DNA of 64,000 nucleotides from Methylobacterium frigidaeris (GCF_022179185.1 NZ_BPQJ01000024.1:44074-108073); one strand, 5' to 3'; numbered from the stretch's first letter, positions 7,664-17,107 are shown. Notes: generated by a model not told the origin, from the letters alone. Numbers and translations: made by a program.

Positions 7664-9829
7664 ATGCCGAACGCGCTCCCCGATCTCGACGACCGGCGCT
7701 GGGACGACCTCGTCCAGGATGCCGTCGCACTCGTGCCGGTCCACGCGCCGGACTGGACCGACCACAACGCGCACGATCCCGGCGTCACGCTGATCGAGCT
7801 GTTCGCCTTCGTCACGGAACGCCAGATCTACCGCGTCAATCGCGTCCCCGAGCCGCGGAAACGGCGCATGCTCGGCCTCGCCGGGCTCGCGCCCCTGCCG
7901 CCGCGTTCCGCGCGCGTCGTCGCGGCGTTCTCGCTGGCCGAGGGGGCCGATCCCGTCGCCCTCCCGCGGACGACCGAGGCGTCGGCCGGGGGCGTCCCCG
8001 TCCGGTTGACGCAGGGCCTGACCGTTGCCGGGACCCGGATCGTCTCGCTGAGGCGCTCGGCCGGCGGCGTCCTGACCGATCTGGCCGGCGCGCTCGGGCG
8101 CGGCGAGCGGCTGCCGCTGTTCGACGCCGCCCCGGCCGTCGGCGACGCCGTTACGATCGCGCTGGAGAGCCGGGCCCGGCCGGGTGACCGGATCGCGCTC
8201 TACGTCCGGCTCCTGTCGCGCAGATCCTCCCGCGACGAGCGCCGCCGGGCGATCGAGGACCGCCTCCGCCGCCGCGCCGCCTGCGCGCCGCCGCCCGACC
8301 CCTGCGGGGCGCGCCCGCGCCGGCCGCGCGGCGGAAGGGTCTGCGGCTGCGACGACGCCCCGTCCCTTCGCTGCGAGGCGCTCGGCAGGAACGGCGACTG
8401 GCGGATGGTCGAGATCTTCGACGGCACCCGCGGCCTGTCGCAGGACGGAGCCATCCTGCTGCGCGCGACCGAGGAGACGGGGTCCGAACGCGTCACGCTG
8501 CGCCTCACGGCCGCCGGCGGGGAGTGGGACAGTCCGCGCACTGCGCTCGCGCTCGTGCCCGACGCGGTCGAGGCGGAGCAGTCGCGATCGATCTGGCACA
8601 CGTTCCGGATCGCGCCGGGCGCGGAGGTGGCCGGCGCGCCGCCCGCGAGCGGCGAAAGGCGGCGGCTCGCGCTGGCGCTCGACCCGTTCGGTGCGATCGT
8701 GCGGCTCGACTTCGATGCCGAGGGCCCCGTCGCGATCGCCGTCCTGGACTATGTCGCGCCCGGCCGGGAACCGGGGCGCGTCACGCTCGACATCGCGCCG
8801 CTGCGCATGGGCGACGGCGCACCCTGGCAGGAATTCCGCCTCGTCCCCGACCCTGCCGTCGCGCTCGGGGCGTCCGTCTGGTCCCTCGAAGACGGCGGCT
8901 GGCGGGGCTGGCGCCCGCGCCCCGACTTCTTCGGTTCGGGTCCTGCGGACGCCGACTGGACGGAAGCCTCCGACGGCCGGGCCCGCTTCGGCGACGGCGC
9001 CGAGGGCCGCGTCCTGCCGGACGGCGCCTGGGCCCTCGCACGCCTGCGCGCGTCGCTGGCCGGGAGCGGCGCGATCCCGGAGGGCGCGGCGCTGTCGCTC
9101 GCCACGACCCCGCGCAACGTCGCGCTGCTCGGCGACGTCGCGGCGGTCTCGGCGAGGCTCGGTGCGAGCGCCGTCGCAGCCACGCTGGAAGCCGGACGCG
9201 GCCGCGAGCTGCTCGCCGACGCGATCCTGCGAGACGCGTCCGAGCGCGAAACGACCGGGCGCGCGATCACCGCGCCGGATTTCGCACGGCTGGCGCTCGA
9301 CGCGCCCGGACGCGACGTCGCCCGGGCGATCCCGCGGGCCGACCTGCACCCCTCGCTCGTCTCCGCCAAGGCGCCCGGCCTGGTGACGGTGGTCGTCGTG
9401 CCGAACCGGCCGGGACCGCGCCCGAGCCCGAGCGCAGGCCTGCTCAGCGCGGTGCGCCGGCGCCTCGACGAGCGCCGGCTGCTCGGGACCGGCCTGCGCG
9501 TCATCGGACCCGATTACCGCGAGGTCGCTTGCCGCGCGCGCCTGCGCGCTCGGCCGCAGGCCGCGATCGAGCCGCTGAGGGCCCGCGCCGCGGCCGCGCT
9601 GGACCGCTTCCTCGATCCGCTGACCGGCGGTCCGGACGGCGGAGGCTGGCCGCTCGGCCGCGATGTCTACCGGGCCGAGATCATGGCGCTGCTCGACGCG
9701 ATCGACGGCGTGGACCACGTGCTGGCGCTCGAATTCAACATCGACGGCGCACCGTCCTGCGGCGACGCCTGCATCGGCCCGCTCGCGCTCGTCGCGCCGG
9801 GCGCCCACCGGATCGAGGCGGTGCGATGA
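7664..9829 (+). CDS. Second large baseplate protein (baseplate J / Afp12-like)
   Basis: A 721-residue paralogue-type baseplate protein. Its N-terminus (WDDLVQDAVALVPVHAPDWT, then DHNAHDPGVTLIELFAF) is typical of Afp11/12-class baseplate proteins. Its C-terminus repeats the LTGGPDGGGW motif seen at the end of the preceding protein, suggesting an ancient duplication of the C-terminal domain. A cysteine-rich insertion at about residues 207-240 (several Cys including a CGCDD motif) is an unusual local feature. The gene begins one base after its neighbour and ends in an ATGA overlap with the next, so the baseplate genes form one tightly coupled block. Confidence 0.85.
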   Translation: MPNALPDLDDRRWDDLVQDAVALVPVHAPDWTDHNAHDPGVTLIELFAFVTERQIYRVNRVPEPRKRRMLGLAGLAPLPPRSARVVAAFSLAEGADPVALPRTTEASAGGVPVRLTQGLTVAGTRIVSLRRSAGGVLTDLAGALGRGERLPLFDAAPAVGDAVTIALESRARPGDRIALYVRLLSRRSSRDERRRAIEDRLRRRAACAPPPDPCGARPRRPRGGRVCGCDDAPSLRCEALGRNGDWRMVEIFDGTRGLSQDGAILLRATEETGSERVTLRLTAAGGEWDSPRTALALVPDAVEAEQSRSIWHTFRIAPGAEVAGAPPASGERRRLALALDPFGAIVRLDFDAEGPVAIAVLDYVAPGREPGRVTLDIAPLRMGDGAPWQEFRLVPDPAVALGASVWSLEDGGWRGWRPRPDFFGSGPADADWTEASDGRARFGDGAEGRVLPDGAWALARLRASLAGSGAIPEGAALSLATTPRNVALLGDVAAVSARLGASAVAATLEAGRGRELLADAILRDASERETTGRAITAPDFARLALDAPGRDVARAIPRADLHPSLVSAKAPGLVTVVVVPNRPGPRPSPSAGLLSAVRRRLDERRLLGTGLRVIGPDYREVACRARLRARPQAAIEPLRARAAAALDRFLDPLTGGPDGGGWPLGRDVYRAEIMALLDAIDGVDHVLALEFNIDGAPSCGDACIGPLALVAPGAHRIEAVR

Positions 9830-12471
9830 CGAGACGTCCCGAACACCTCGAATCCGTCCGCTATCTCGAGGGCGACCTGCTGCGGGCCGGCGGCCTCAAC
9901 GCCGCCGCCGCGAGCCGGGACGAGTTGCGCTGGTGGCACAATCGCGCCTGCCACAGGCCCTACGGAATCGCGTTCGGGCTCGAGGCGAGCCTCGGGACCA
10001 CTGCCGACGGACGCGTCGGCGTCACCGCGCAGAAGGGCCTCGCCTACGACGCCTACGGCCGCGAACTCATCCTCGCCGCGCCGGCGACGATCGCAGCTCC
10101 GGACGACCTCGCGGAGGCGGAGATCGTCGAACTCGCGCTGACCGCCCCGGACGCACGCGACGCCGGCGGCCGGCCGGAGACGCCGTGGCCCTGCGAGGCG
10201 CCCGCGCCGGCGCCGGGCGCCGGTCTCGTCTGGATGCGCGGACGCGCCGGCCGGCGGATCGATCCTGTCCTCGCCCGGCTCACGCGGAGCGGCGAGACCG
10301 TCCGGCTCGACGAGGACTTCCGGCCGTTCCGCAGCCGCGGGATGCGGCGGCCGCGCATCGCGCGGGGCGAAACCTCGCGGATCTCGACCAACTGGGAGCG
10401 CTGGACCGTCGCGACCACCGACGCCCACGGCGTGCTCCGCCTCGTCGTCGCCGGGGTCCAGACCAGGATCGACACGCGCGCGGCGGGCTTTTCGGGTGGT
10501 CCGGAGGACGGGGCCGCACCCGTCTACCTCGCGAGCGCGAGCTGGCCGGCCGAGGCGGAGAAGAGCCCGCTCGCCGTCTTCGGACACGTCGCCGACGCGA
10601 CCGCCGACGGCTTCACCTACCGACTGCTGCTGTGGGGCGTTGCCCGCCGCGACGTTCGCGTCGCGACCGCCTTCGCGCGCGTCCGCTCGATCGGCGAGGA
10701 CCGGCGCGAGATCGGAACGACAGGCGGCGCGGGCTTCCTGGCGAGGGCGGACGCCGTGACGCGGCTGCTTCCCGTCGCGGCCAGGGCGATCCGGGTGGAG
10801 GAGGTCTCGGGATCGAGCGTCAAGCTCGCGGCGGCGCTGAAGCTCGAGGAGAAGACGACGCTGGGCGCCTTCCGTCGTCCGGGCTTCGCCAGGGCGATGG
10901 GGCGCAGCGCCCCCCGCGTCAGCCTGGATCTGACGAACGGCGCCGACCTCTCGGCCGGCGACGTCCTCGTGCGGCCGGGCGACCCGCCGCCATCCACGGC
11001 CCCGGTCGAGATCGCCTCGGTCTCCGGCTCGACCGTCACGCTCGCGGCGGCCGTGACGGCTTGGCGGCGGAATATGGTGCTCTTTCGCCTCGCCGACGCC
11101 GCGCTCGTCGTCTCCGTGGAGGGCGGTACGGTGACCCTCGACCAGCGCGCCTCTGTCGCGGCGGGCGACGTCGTCTACTTCGGCCCGGACGGGGAGGCCG
11201 GGCAGGCCGCGCGGCTGGCCTCGGTCGAGGGGGCGACGCTGACCCTCGCCGCGGGGAGCGCGACGCCGGAGGTGGGCGCCCGGCTCCGCTTGCCCGGCGG
11301 AGAGTTCAGGATCCGCCGTGTCGTCCCGGCCGCGGAGACGCTCGAGGTGGACGACGCCTCGCCGTTCCGCGCCGCCGACGGGATCGCGACGGCGAAGGGC
11401 GCATGGGCGCTGGTCACGGCCGTCAACGGGACCGTGCTCTCGCTCTCCCGCCCGCTGGACGGGGTCGCCGCAGGCGACGCGGTCGCCCGGATGATGGTCG
11501 CGGGCCGCACCTCGGTCGTCGAGATCGCGGCCGACGGCGTCACCATGCGGGTCGGCTCCACGGTCGGCCTCGCGGTCGGACAGCCGGTGGCGGCGCTCGT
11601 CGGCAACGCCCGCCAGGACCTCGGCGCCGTCGAGCTGATCGTCGGCGACCGGGTGAGGCTGAACCAGCGCCTCCCGATCGCGCCCGGCGCGGTCGTCGTC
11701 TCGCTGAGGCGGCCGGCCGCGGGCCGGGCCTCCTTCGTCTCGGCGGACGGCCGCGACGTCATCCTCGAAGGAGGGGTAGTCGGTCCGACGGCGCTGCTAA
11801 GCGCGGCGGAAGCCGGCAGCACGACGTGCGCGACCGTCCGGTCCGTCACGGACGGAACGATCCGGCTCGACCGCGAGCTCGGAGTCGGTGTCGGCGACGC
11901 GGTCTGCGAACTCGAGGTCCTAACGCCGCTCGAGGCCTCCCCGTCCGACCCCGGCGACGAAATCGGGGTCGACGATCCCGGCGACCTGAGGCCGAGCGAC
12001 GTCGTCGGCGTCGTCGAGCGCTGGGTCTCCCGCGCCGAGGACCGGCCGGTCGCAAGCGTCCGGGATGGGACGCTGACGCTCCGGGATCCGCTCGACGGTC
12101 TCGTTGCGGGCGACATGCTCGGGCTCGCGGACCTGTCGCTCCAGCGGCCCGTGCTGCGCCTGGCCGACGTCGAGGGCGTCGCCAAGGAGGACGCGCTCAC
12201 GCTGAGCGGCGTCGACGCCCGGACCGGCGAGACCAGGCTCGCCCCCGCCTTCGTCTCCTCGGTCACGCATGACCTGGGGCTCGTCGCGCTCCGACTCGAC
12301 GGCCTCGCCGAGGGCGACCGGTTGCGCCCGGAGAGCGTGCGGCTCGGCTTCGACTACAACGCCCGCGTCGCCGACACCTTCCCCGCCGAGGCGCGGCGCG
12401 ACGGCCTGTTCGTGTCGTGGCTCGGCGTCGAGCGCGGCGACGTCGATCACGCAACCGCTCCGGAGGGCTGA
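9826..12471 (+). CDS. eCIS fibre-like protein with shared N-terminal module and beta repeats (881 aa)
   Basis: The N-terminal 80 residues (RYLEGDLLRAGGL, then ELRWWHNRACH and LAYDAYGREL) form a module shared with three other proteins of this locus (starts 12474, 15567, 16364). From about residue 320 to 820 the protein carries at least seven degenerate repeats of the pattern G-x-T-[VL]-x-L followed by about 10 residues and AGD-[VA]-[VML]. This looks like stacked small beta-domains. No enzyme motif is visible. Such a build suggests a fibre, shaft or outer baseplate decoration, perhaps in target recognition. ATG 9826 overlaps the previous stop; the open frame extends further upstream but inside the baseplate gene. 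Confidence 0.65.
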   Translation: MTRRPEHLESVRYLEGDLLRAGGLNAAAASRDELRWWHNRACHRPYGIAFGLEASLGTTADGRVGVTAQKGLAYDAYGRELILAAPATIAAPDDLAEAEIVELALTAPDARDAGGRPETPWPCEAPAPAPGAGLVWMRGRAGRRIDPVLARLTRSGETVRLDEDFRPFRSRGMRRPRIARGETSRISTNWERWTVATTDAHGVLRLVVAGVQTRIDTRAAGFSGGPEDGAAPVYLASASWPAEAEKSPLAVFGHVADATADGFTYRLLLWGVARRDVRVATAFARVRSIGEDRREIGTTGGAGFLARADAVTRLLPVAARAIRVEEVSGSSVKLAAALKLEEKTTLGAFRRPGFARAMGRSAPRVSLDLTNGADLSAGDVLVRPGDPPPSTAPVEIASVSGSTVTLAAAVTAWRRNMVLFRLADAALVVSVEGGTVTLDQRASVAAGDVVYFGPDGEAGQAARLASVEGATLTLAAGSATPEVGARLRLPGGEFRIRRVVPAAETLEVDDASPFRAADGIATAKGAWALVTAVNGTVLSLSRPLDGVAAGDAVARMMVAGRTSVVEIAADGVTMRVGSTVGLAVGQPVAALVGNARQDLGAVELIVGDRVRLNQRLPIAPGAVVVSLRRPAAGRASFVSADGRDVILEGGVVGPTALLSAAEAGSTTCATVRSVTDGTIRLDRELGVGVGDAVCELEVLTPLEASPSDPGDEIGVDDPGDLRPSDVVGVVERWVSRAEDRPVASVRDGTLTLRDPLDGLVAGDMLGLADLSLQRPVLRLADVEGVAKEDALTLSGVDARTGETRLAPAFVSSVTHDLGLVALRLDGLAEGDRLRPESVRLGFDYNARVADTFPAEARRDGLFVSWLGVERGDVDHATAPEG

Positions 12472-12473
12472 GC

Positions 12474-13391
12474 ATGCAGAACCCCATCGGCCTGTCGATC
12501 GCGGGCGAGCGTCTCCGCTTCTTCTCCAGCCAGCGACTGCTCGCCTCGGATCTGGAAAACCTCGAAGCCAGCGGCCGCGAGCTGCGCTGGCTGCACAACC
12601 GCTCGCTCCATCAGCCCGGAGTGGCGAGCGGCTTCGCCGTTACGGGCGAGAAGGGCGCGCGGGAGGTGACCGTCGGCCCCGGCTACGCGGTCGACGCCTT
12701 CGGCCGCGAGATCGTCCTGACCGAAACACGGACGATCGCCGTGCCGCCGGTAGCGGGAGGGGCAGACGGCAAGGCGGCCGCCTTCGACCTCGCCGCCGCC
12801 TATCCGGGCGACGACCTCGACACCACCGAGACGCGGCGCAGCTTCTGCGGCGGCCCCGAGGCGGTCCGGCAGCGCGAGGTCCCGAGCCTTCAATGGGTTG
12901 ACGTGCTGCGTCCGAGCGACCTGCTGCGCGAGCTCCTGTCCGCGCAGCGGATCGCGCTCGGCCGCGTCGAGGTGCTGAACTGCAAGCTCGCCTCCCGGAT
13001 CTCCCTCGAGCGCCGGAGAGAGGCCAAGCCCTCGGCCTATCCGTTCATCGCGGCGGGCTCGACCGGCGTGGAGGCGTGGAGGTATCCGGCCGCGCCGACG
13101 GCTTTCGGCATCGAACTGACCGCCGAGGTGGATGCCGGCGCGGCCGGCTTCCGCGGGACGCCCCACTATCTCGTCAGCGTGGCCGGGGACCGCAGGATCG
13201 ACATCGACGGCGTGTCCGTCCTGCTCGACGGCTTTCCGAGCGTCTCCAAGGCGAATGCGACGGGCTTCACGCTCTCGGTGCTGCTGCCGACGATGCTGAT
13301 CGCGGCCTCCGGTGCCGGGGCGGCGGAGGTCCTCGGGCGCATCCGCGGCAGGCTGCCATGGCGCATCGAATGGGTGGGGGTCGAGAACTGA
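12474..13391 (+). CDS. eCIS accessory structural protein with the shared N-terminal module (305 aa)
   Basis: Residues about 14-85 repeat the module of the preceding gene: a RFFSSQRLLASDLE stretch, then ELRWLHNRSLHQPG and GYAVDAFGREIVL. The remainder is predicted to be mainly beta and has one FCGG cysteine. No catalytic motif is visible. The gene starts two bases after the upstream stop and ends in an ATG/TGA overlap with the next gene. I infer a structural part of the particle, possibly a shorter fibre or an adaptor that uses the common module to dock on the baseplate. The family has no name I can give with confidence. Confidence 0.6.
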   Translation: MQNPIGLSIAGERLRFFSSQRLLASDLENLEASGRELRWLHNRSLHQPGVASGFAVTGEKGAREVTVGPGYAVDAFGREIVLTETRTIAVPPVAGGADGKAAAFDLAAAYPGDDLDTTETRRSFCGGPEAVRQREVPSLQWVDVLRPSDLLRELLSAQRIALGRVEVLNCKLASRISLERRREAKPSAYPFIAAGSTGVEAWRYPAAPTAFGIELTAEVDAGAAGFRGTPHYLVSVAGDRRIDIDGVSVLLDGFPSVSKANATGFTLSVLLPTMLIAASGAGAAEVLGRIRGRLPWRIEWVGVEN

Positions 13392-15547
13392 TGGGCCAGG
13401 CCGACTTCCGCCACCTCAACCGCGACGGCCGATGGCTCGGCTGGCGCTTCAGCAACGTGACGGTCGACGGCGACGGCCGGGCAACGCTGACGCCGCTCGC
13501 GGCGGGGCCGGGTGTGGCGGTGCCGGCCGGGGAGGCGCCGGCGCCCGCGGGCGTTCTCAAGAGCGGAAGCGGCGCGTTGTGGTGGAGCTCGCCGGCGACC
13601 GGAACGCTGTGCCGGATCGGCCCCTGCGGAGATGACGACACGGCCTGCGCCGGCCCGGAGCTGGTCGAGCCGCGAGGCCTCGCCGCGGCGCGGGAGAGAG
13701 GGCTCGTCTGGCTCGCCGATCCGGGCCTGTCCCGGGTTCTGCTGCTTCGCTCCGACGGCTCGCTCGTGCAGGCGATCGGCGCGCCCGGCGCGCCCGGAGG
13801 CCCCGACGCGCCGCCAGGGACGCTGTCGGGTCCATCCGATGTCGAGACGGACGCGCGCGGCGCGGTCTACGTCCTCGATCCGCCGAACGCGCGGATCCAG
13901 AAGTTCTCGCCGACGGGCCAGGTCCGGAGCGCCTTCTGGCGCCGGATGCGCGTCGACGGACTGGTCCGCGACCCGCGGGCGATCACCTCCCGCGCCGGAC
14001 AGGACGGCTTCGAGCTGCTGGTGCTGGACGGCGCCGCGCGCGCGGTCTTCGCCTTCGACGAGACCGGCGCCCCGATCGGCGGCGACGGCCGACCGCTCGA
14101 CCTCGGCGCGGCGGGTGCTTCAACCGCGATCTGCGCGGCGGGCCGGCTGCTCTACGTCGGCGACGCCGCGCGCAACGCCATCCTCGCCTTCCGGCTCGAC
14201 GGCGGCGAACCGGCCTTTGCCGGAACCGTCCCCGGCTATGCCGGACCGGCATCGGCGCTTTCAGCCTGTGCGGACGGTGACGTCTGGGTCCTCGGCGCGG
14301 GCGGGACGCCGGTCCGCCTCGCAGCCTCCGGCGGCTTCGGGACCCGCGGCGCGATGTGGACCGGGCCGGTGAGCGCCCGCGAGCCGCAGCTGGTCTGGAG
14401 CCGGCTGAGGTCGAAGATCGACTCGCTCGGTGAGCATTCCGCCTTCCGGATCTACGTCGCGACGAGCCGCGGCACGGACGCTCCTCCGGTCGATCCGGCC
14501 GCGCCCGAGCCCTTCGGCCCTCCCTGGCATGCACTCGCCCCCAATGTTCCGGCCGGCTACATCGGCGCCGAGCCGGCGCCGAACCTGTGGGTCGGGATCG
14601 TGCTGTCCGGCGACGGGCGCGGCTCACCGCAGCTCTCGCAGCTGCGCGTCGAGTACAACCAGCTCAGCTACCTGCCGCTTCTGCCCCGGATCTACCGGGA
14701 GCCGTCGCTGCGGGAGACGAACCGCGACGACTTCCTGCTGCGCTTCCTGTCGCTGGTCGAGAGCTTCATGGACGACGCGAGCGGGGCGATCGCGTCGCTC
14801 GACCGGCTGTTCGCGGAGGAGGGCGCCCCGCCCGAGGCCCTGCCCTGGCTCGCCGAACTGCTCGGGCTCGCGCCCGCCGAAGACTGGAGCGTCGCGAAGC
14901 TGAGGCGCGCCGTCGCCGGAGCGAGCGCCGCCGACGCCCTGCGGGGCACGGCGGCCGGGCTGCGAAGCTCCCTCATCGAGGCCATCGGCGGCGTCGCGCC
15001 TGTCATCGAGGACGGCGCCGGCGCCGGGATCTGGATCGCGCCGGGCGCGGCCTCTCCGGACGATGCCGGTCGCTGCTGCGGCGGGAGCTGCGGGTGTGAC
15101 AGGGCCTGTGGCTGCACCGTGGATGGTGAGCGGACATGGATCGACAGCGACGACGCGCGGCTCGGCTTCACGACCTACCTGGCGGCGGTCGAGCCCTACG
15201 GCGCCGTGCTCGACGTCTCCGCGACGCTCGACCACACGCATCTCATCGACGAGGACAGGGTGTTCGAGCCGCTATTCGCGGAGACCGCGAGCCGCGTGTC
15301 GATCCGGCTGCCGCCCGGCGCGCTGACCGAGGAGCGCGAGGCGGCGATCCGGGCCGTGCTGGCGCGGGAGGGCCCGGCGCATGTGAGCTTCGAGATTCAT
15401 TCCGCCGCGACCGGAGGCCGCCTCGGTCTCGCGATGCTCGGCGTCGAGACGGTCCTCGGCGGACCGCCGCCGCCCGCGGCGCTCGGCGGCGCGCCGCGCG
15501 GCCGCGTCGGCCAGGGCCTCGCGCTCGGACGGGCGGCGACCTTGTGA
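13391..15547 (+). CDS. Beta-propeller (NHL-like) plus phage tail protein I fusion
   Basis: A 718-residue protein in two parts. Residues about 50-330 contain NHL/six-bladed-propeller-like repeats, for example GLVWLADPGLSRVLLL and VLDPPNARIQKFSPTG. Residues about 430-545 (LPRIYREPSLRETNRDDFLL, then RFLSLVESFMDD and LPWLAELLGL) match the phage tail protein I domain that connects baseplate and fibres. A cysteine cluster (seven Cys at about 562-575) follows. In eCIS loci such a protein sits at the baseplate rim; the propeller may bind a surface ligand. The start overlaps the previous stop. Confidence 0.78.
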   Translation: MGQADFRHLNRDGRWLGWRFSNVTVDGDGRATLTPLAAGPGVAVPAGEAPAPAGVLKSGSGALWWSSPATGTLCRIGPCGDDDTACAGPELVEPRGLAAARERGLVWLADPGLSRVLLLRSDGSLVQAIGAPGAPGGPDAPPGTLSGPSDVETDARGAVYVLDPPNARIQKFSPTGQVRSAFWRRMRVDGLVRDPRAITSRAGQDGFELLVLDGAARAVFAFDETGAPIGGDGRPLDLGAAGASTAICAAGRLLYVGDAARNAILAFRLDGGEPAFAGTVPGYAGPASALSACADGDVWVLGAGGTPVRLAASGGFGTRGAMWTGPVSAREPQLVWSRLRSKIDSLGEHSAFRIYVATSRGTDAPPVDPAAPEPFGPPWHALAPNVPAGYIGAEPAPNLWVGIVLSGDGRGSPQLSQLRVEYNQLSYLPLLPRIYREPSLRETNRDDFLLRFLSLVESFMDDASGAIASLDRLFAEEGAPPEALPWLAELLGLAPAEDWSVAKLRRAVAGASAADALRGTAAGLRSSLIEAIGGVAPVIEDGAGAGIWIAPGAASPDDAGRCCGGSCGCDRACGCTVDGERTWIDSDDARLGFTTYLAAVEPYGAVLDVSATLDHTHLIDEDRVFEPLFAETASRVSIRLPPGALTEEREAAIRAVLAREGPAHVSFEIHSAATGGRLGLAMLGVETVLGGPPPPAALGGAPRGRVGQGLALGRAATL

Positions 15548-15566
15548 ATGGGAGCAGGAGGGCGCG

Positions 15567-16352
15567 ATGACCATGCGGCTCAAGGACAACGGCGGGGGAG
15601 GCGCGCTCGTATCCTTCACCCGCACCCGCTTCTTCCACGGGCAGCTTCTGGAAGCGCACCACCTCGAGGACGAGCAGTCCTACCTCAACGGCAAGCGGCG
15701 GCTGATCAACCGGCTCGTCAACGGTTACGGGGTCGTCGCCGGGCTGAACGTCGCGGTCGACCCGTCCGGCGTGAAGGTCGTGGTCTCGCCCGGCTTCGCG
15801 CTGGACAAGGCCGGACGCGAGATCGTCGTGCCGCGCGCGACGCTGTCCGAAGAGATCGCGCCGCGTCCGAACGGCGAGGACGGCCAGCCGAGACCCGAGG
15901 AGCGATGCCAGGACGATGGCGACTGGGTGCACGTGGTGCTGTGCTTCCACGAATGCCTGTCCGCGCCGGAAAAGAGCTTTGTCGGCGCCTGCGACTGCGA
16001 CACCGAGTGCGAGCACGCGGCCGTCCGCGAGCGCTTCGAGATCCGCATCGAGGAGGGCCGCGCCAGGGGGCCGGACCTCGAATGCTCGATCCGCGACGCC
16101 GTGATCGGCTCGCGCATCCGCTACGAGGAGCTCGTCAACTGGGTAACGACCCGCGGGCTCGAGGTCCCGGCCGACGCTTGCATCCCGCTCGCGAACGTCC
16201 TGCGCCCCCCGGAGGGCGGGGGCATCGACAACGGCTCGATCGACATCAACGTCCGCCCGATCGTCTACGGCGCCGACCTGCTGTTCGAGCTGATCTGCGG
16301 GCTGGTCAACACGAACGACGAGCAGAGCCGGCCGCGCGGCGGCAAGCGCTGA
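15567..16352 (+). CDS. eCIS accessory protein with the shared N-terminal module (261 aa)
   Basis: Third member of the local family: residues about 15-95 read FTRTRFFHGQLLEAHHLEDE, then KRRLINRLVNGYGVVAGL and SPGFALDKAGREIVV. Similar proteins are widely annotated as hypothetical next to tail-like systems, as I recall. A cluster of cysteines lies at about residues 125-150, including CDCDTEC. A GGAGGGCG ribosome-binding site precedes ATG 15567. No catalytic residues are recognisable. It is probably a structural or docking component, and its position between the tail-protein-I fusion and the effectors fits an outer baseplate part. Confidence 0.65.
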   Translation: MTMRLKDNGGGGALVSFTRTRFFHGQLLEAHHLEDEQSYLNGKRRLINRLVNGYGVVAGLNVAVDPSGVKVVVSPGFALDKAGREIVVPRATLSEEIAPRPNGEDGQPRPEERCQDDGDWVHVVLCFHECLSAPEKSFVGACDCDTECEHAAVRERFEIRIEEGRARGPDLECSIRDAVIGSRIRYEELVNWVTTRGLEVPADACIPLANVLRPPEGGGIDNGSIDINVRPIVYGADLLFELICGLVNTNDEQSRPRGGKR

Positions 16353-16363
16353 GGAGGCGGACG

Positions 16364-17104
16364 ATGACCGACACGACCGATTCCGCCACGTCGCTGAAGG
16401 GGACGAGCCGCGCGTTCGAGCGCCCGCGCTACTTTCCGCGCCAGCTGATCACACCGGACGACATGAACCTCGCGCAGGACTACGTCCGCAACCGGATGCG
16501 CCGGCACAACCGATTGCTGCACGGCTGGGGCGTCGTCTGCGGCGCGATCGTCCATCCGGGCAAGGATCCCTGGACCGTGGTCATCTCGCCTGGCTTCGTG
16601 CTCGGCCCCTACGGCGACGAGATCAGCATCGACCACCCGGTCACCTTCGACGTCCGGCTGCGCTGCAAGCCTGTCCAGGAGAGCGGCGGATGCCCTCCCT
16701 CCGCCGATCCATGGTGCAACGACGTGGCGGACCCCGCGCCGACCGAGGGCCAGGCGCTGTTCGTCGCCGTCCGCTACGCCGAGTTCCCGGCCCGGCCGGT
16801 ACGGTCCTCCGGCTGCGGCTGCGGCGGGGACGAGTGCGAGTACAGTCGCTGGCGCGACGGCTACGAGATCTGCGTACTGGACGAGTGCCCGCCCTCGCAC
16901 GTCCGCGCCGACGGCCAGGGCGAAGGGGGCTCCCGGTCGAACAAGCCCCCGGTCTGCGAATGCCCGACCGACCCGTGGGTCGTGCTCGCGCGCGTCGCCG
17001 CGGGCCGCGACGGGAGCCTGACGGTCGAGACATGCGCCTGTCGCAGGCACGTCGTCAGCCATGCAGGCGAATGGTGGGCCTGCCAGGAGGCACAGGACGG
17101 CTGA
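16364..17104 (+). CDS. eCIS accessory protein with the shared N-terminal module, cysteine-rich (246 aa)
   Basis: Fourth member: ERPRYFPRQLITPDDMNLAQ is followed by RMRRHNRLLHGWGVVCGA and SPGFVLGPYGDEI. The C-terminal half is cysteine-rich, with a CGCGGDEC motif at about residue 152 and further CEC and CAC pairs near residues 205-235. These could bind a metal or make disulphides. A GAGGAGG ribosome-binding site lies just before ATG 16364. The gene is three bases upstream of the first effector gene. Function is unknown, and a structural role is inferred from context and from its paralogues. Confidence 0.65.
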   Translation: MTDTTDSATSLKGTSRAFERPRYFPRQLITPDDMNLAQDYVRNRMRRHNRLLHGWGVVCGAIVHPGKDPWTVVISPGFVLGPYGDEISIDHPVTFDVRLRCKPVQESGGCPPSADPWCNDVADPAPTEGQALFVAVRYAEFPARPVRSSGCGCGGDECEYSRWRDGYEICVLDECPPSHVRADGQGEGGSRSNKPPVCECPTDPWVVLARVAAGRDGSLTVETCACRRHVVSHAGEWWACQEAQDG

Positions 17105-17107
17105 GCC

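Noticed and set aside
4033..7815. Very long open frame on the minus strand opposite the baseplate gene
   Set aside because: High GC removes stop codons on the complement; the Arg/Asp-rich translation has no domain and lies opposite clearly conserved baseplate genes.
7637..9808. Long minus-strand frame opposite the second baseplate gene
   Set aside because: Shadow frame; the + strand protein has family motifs.
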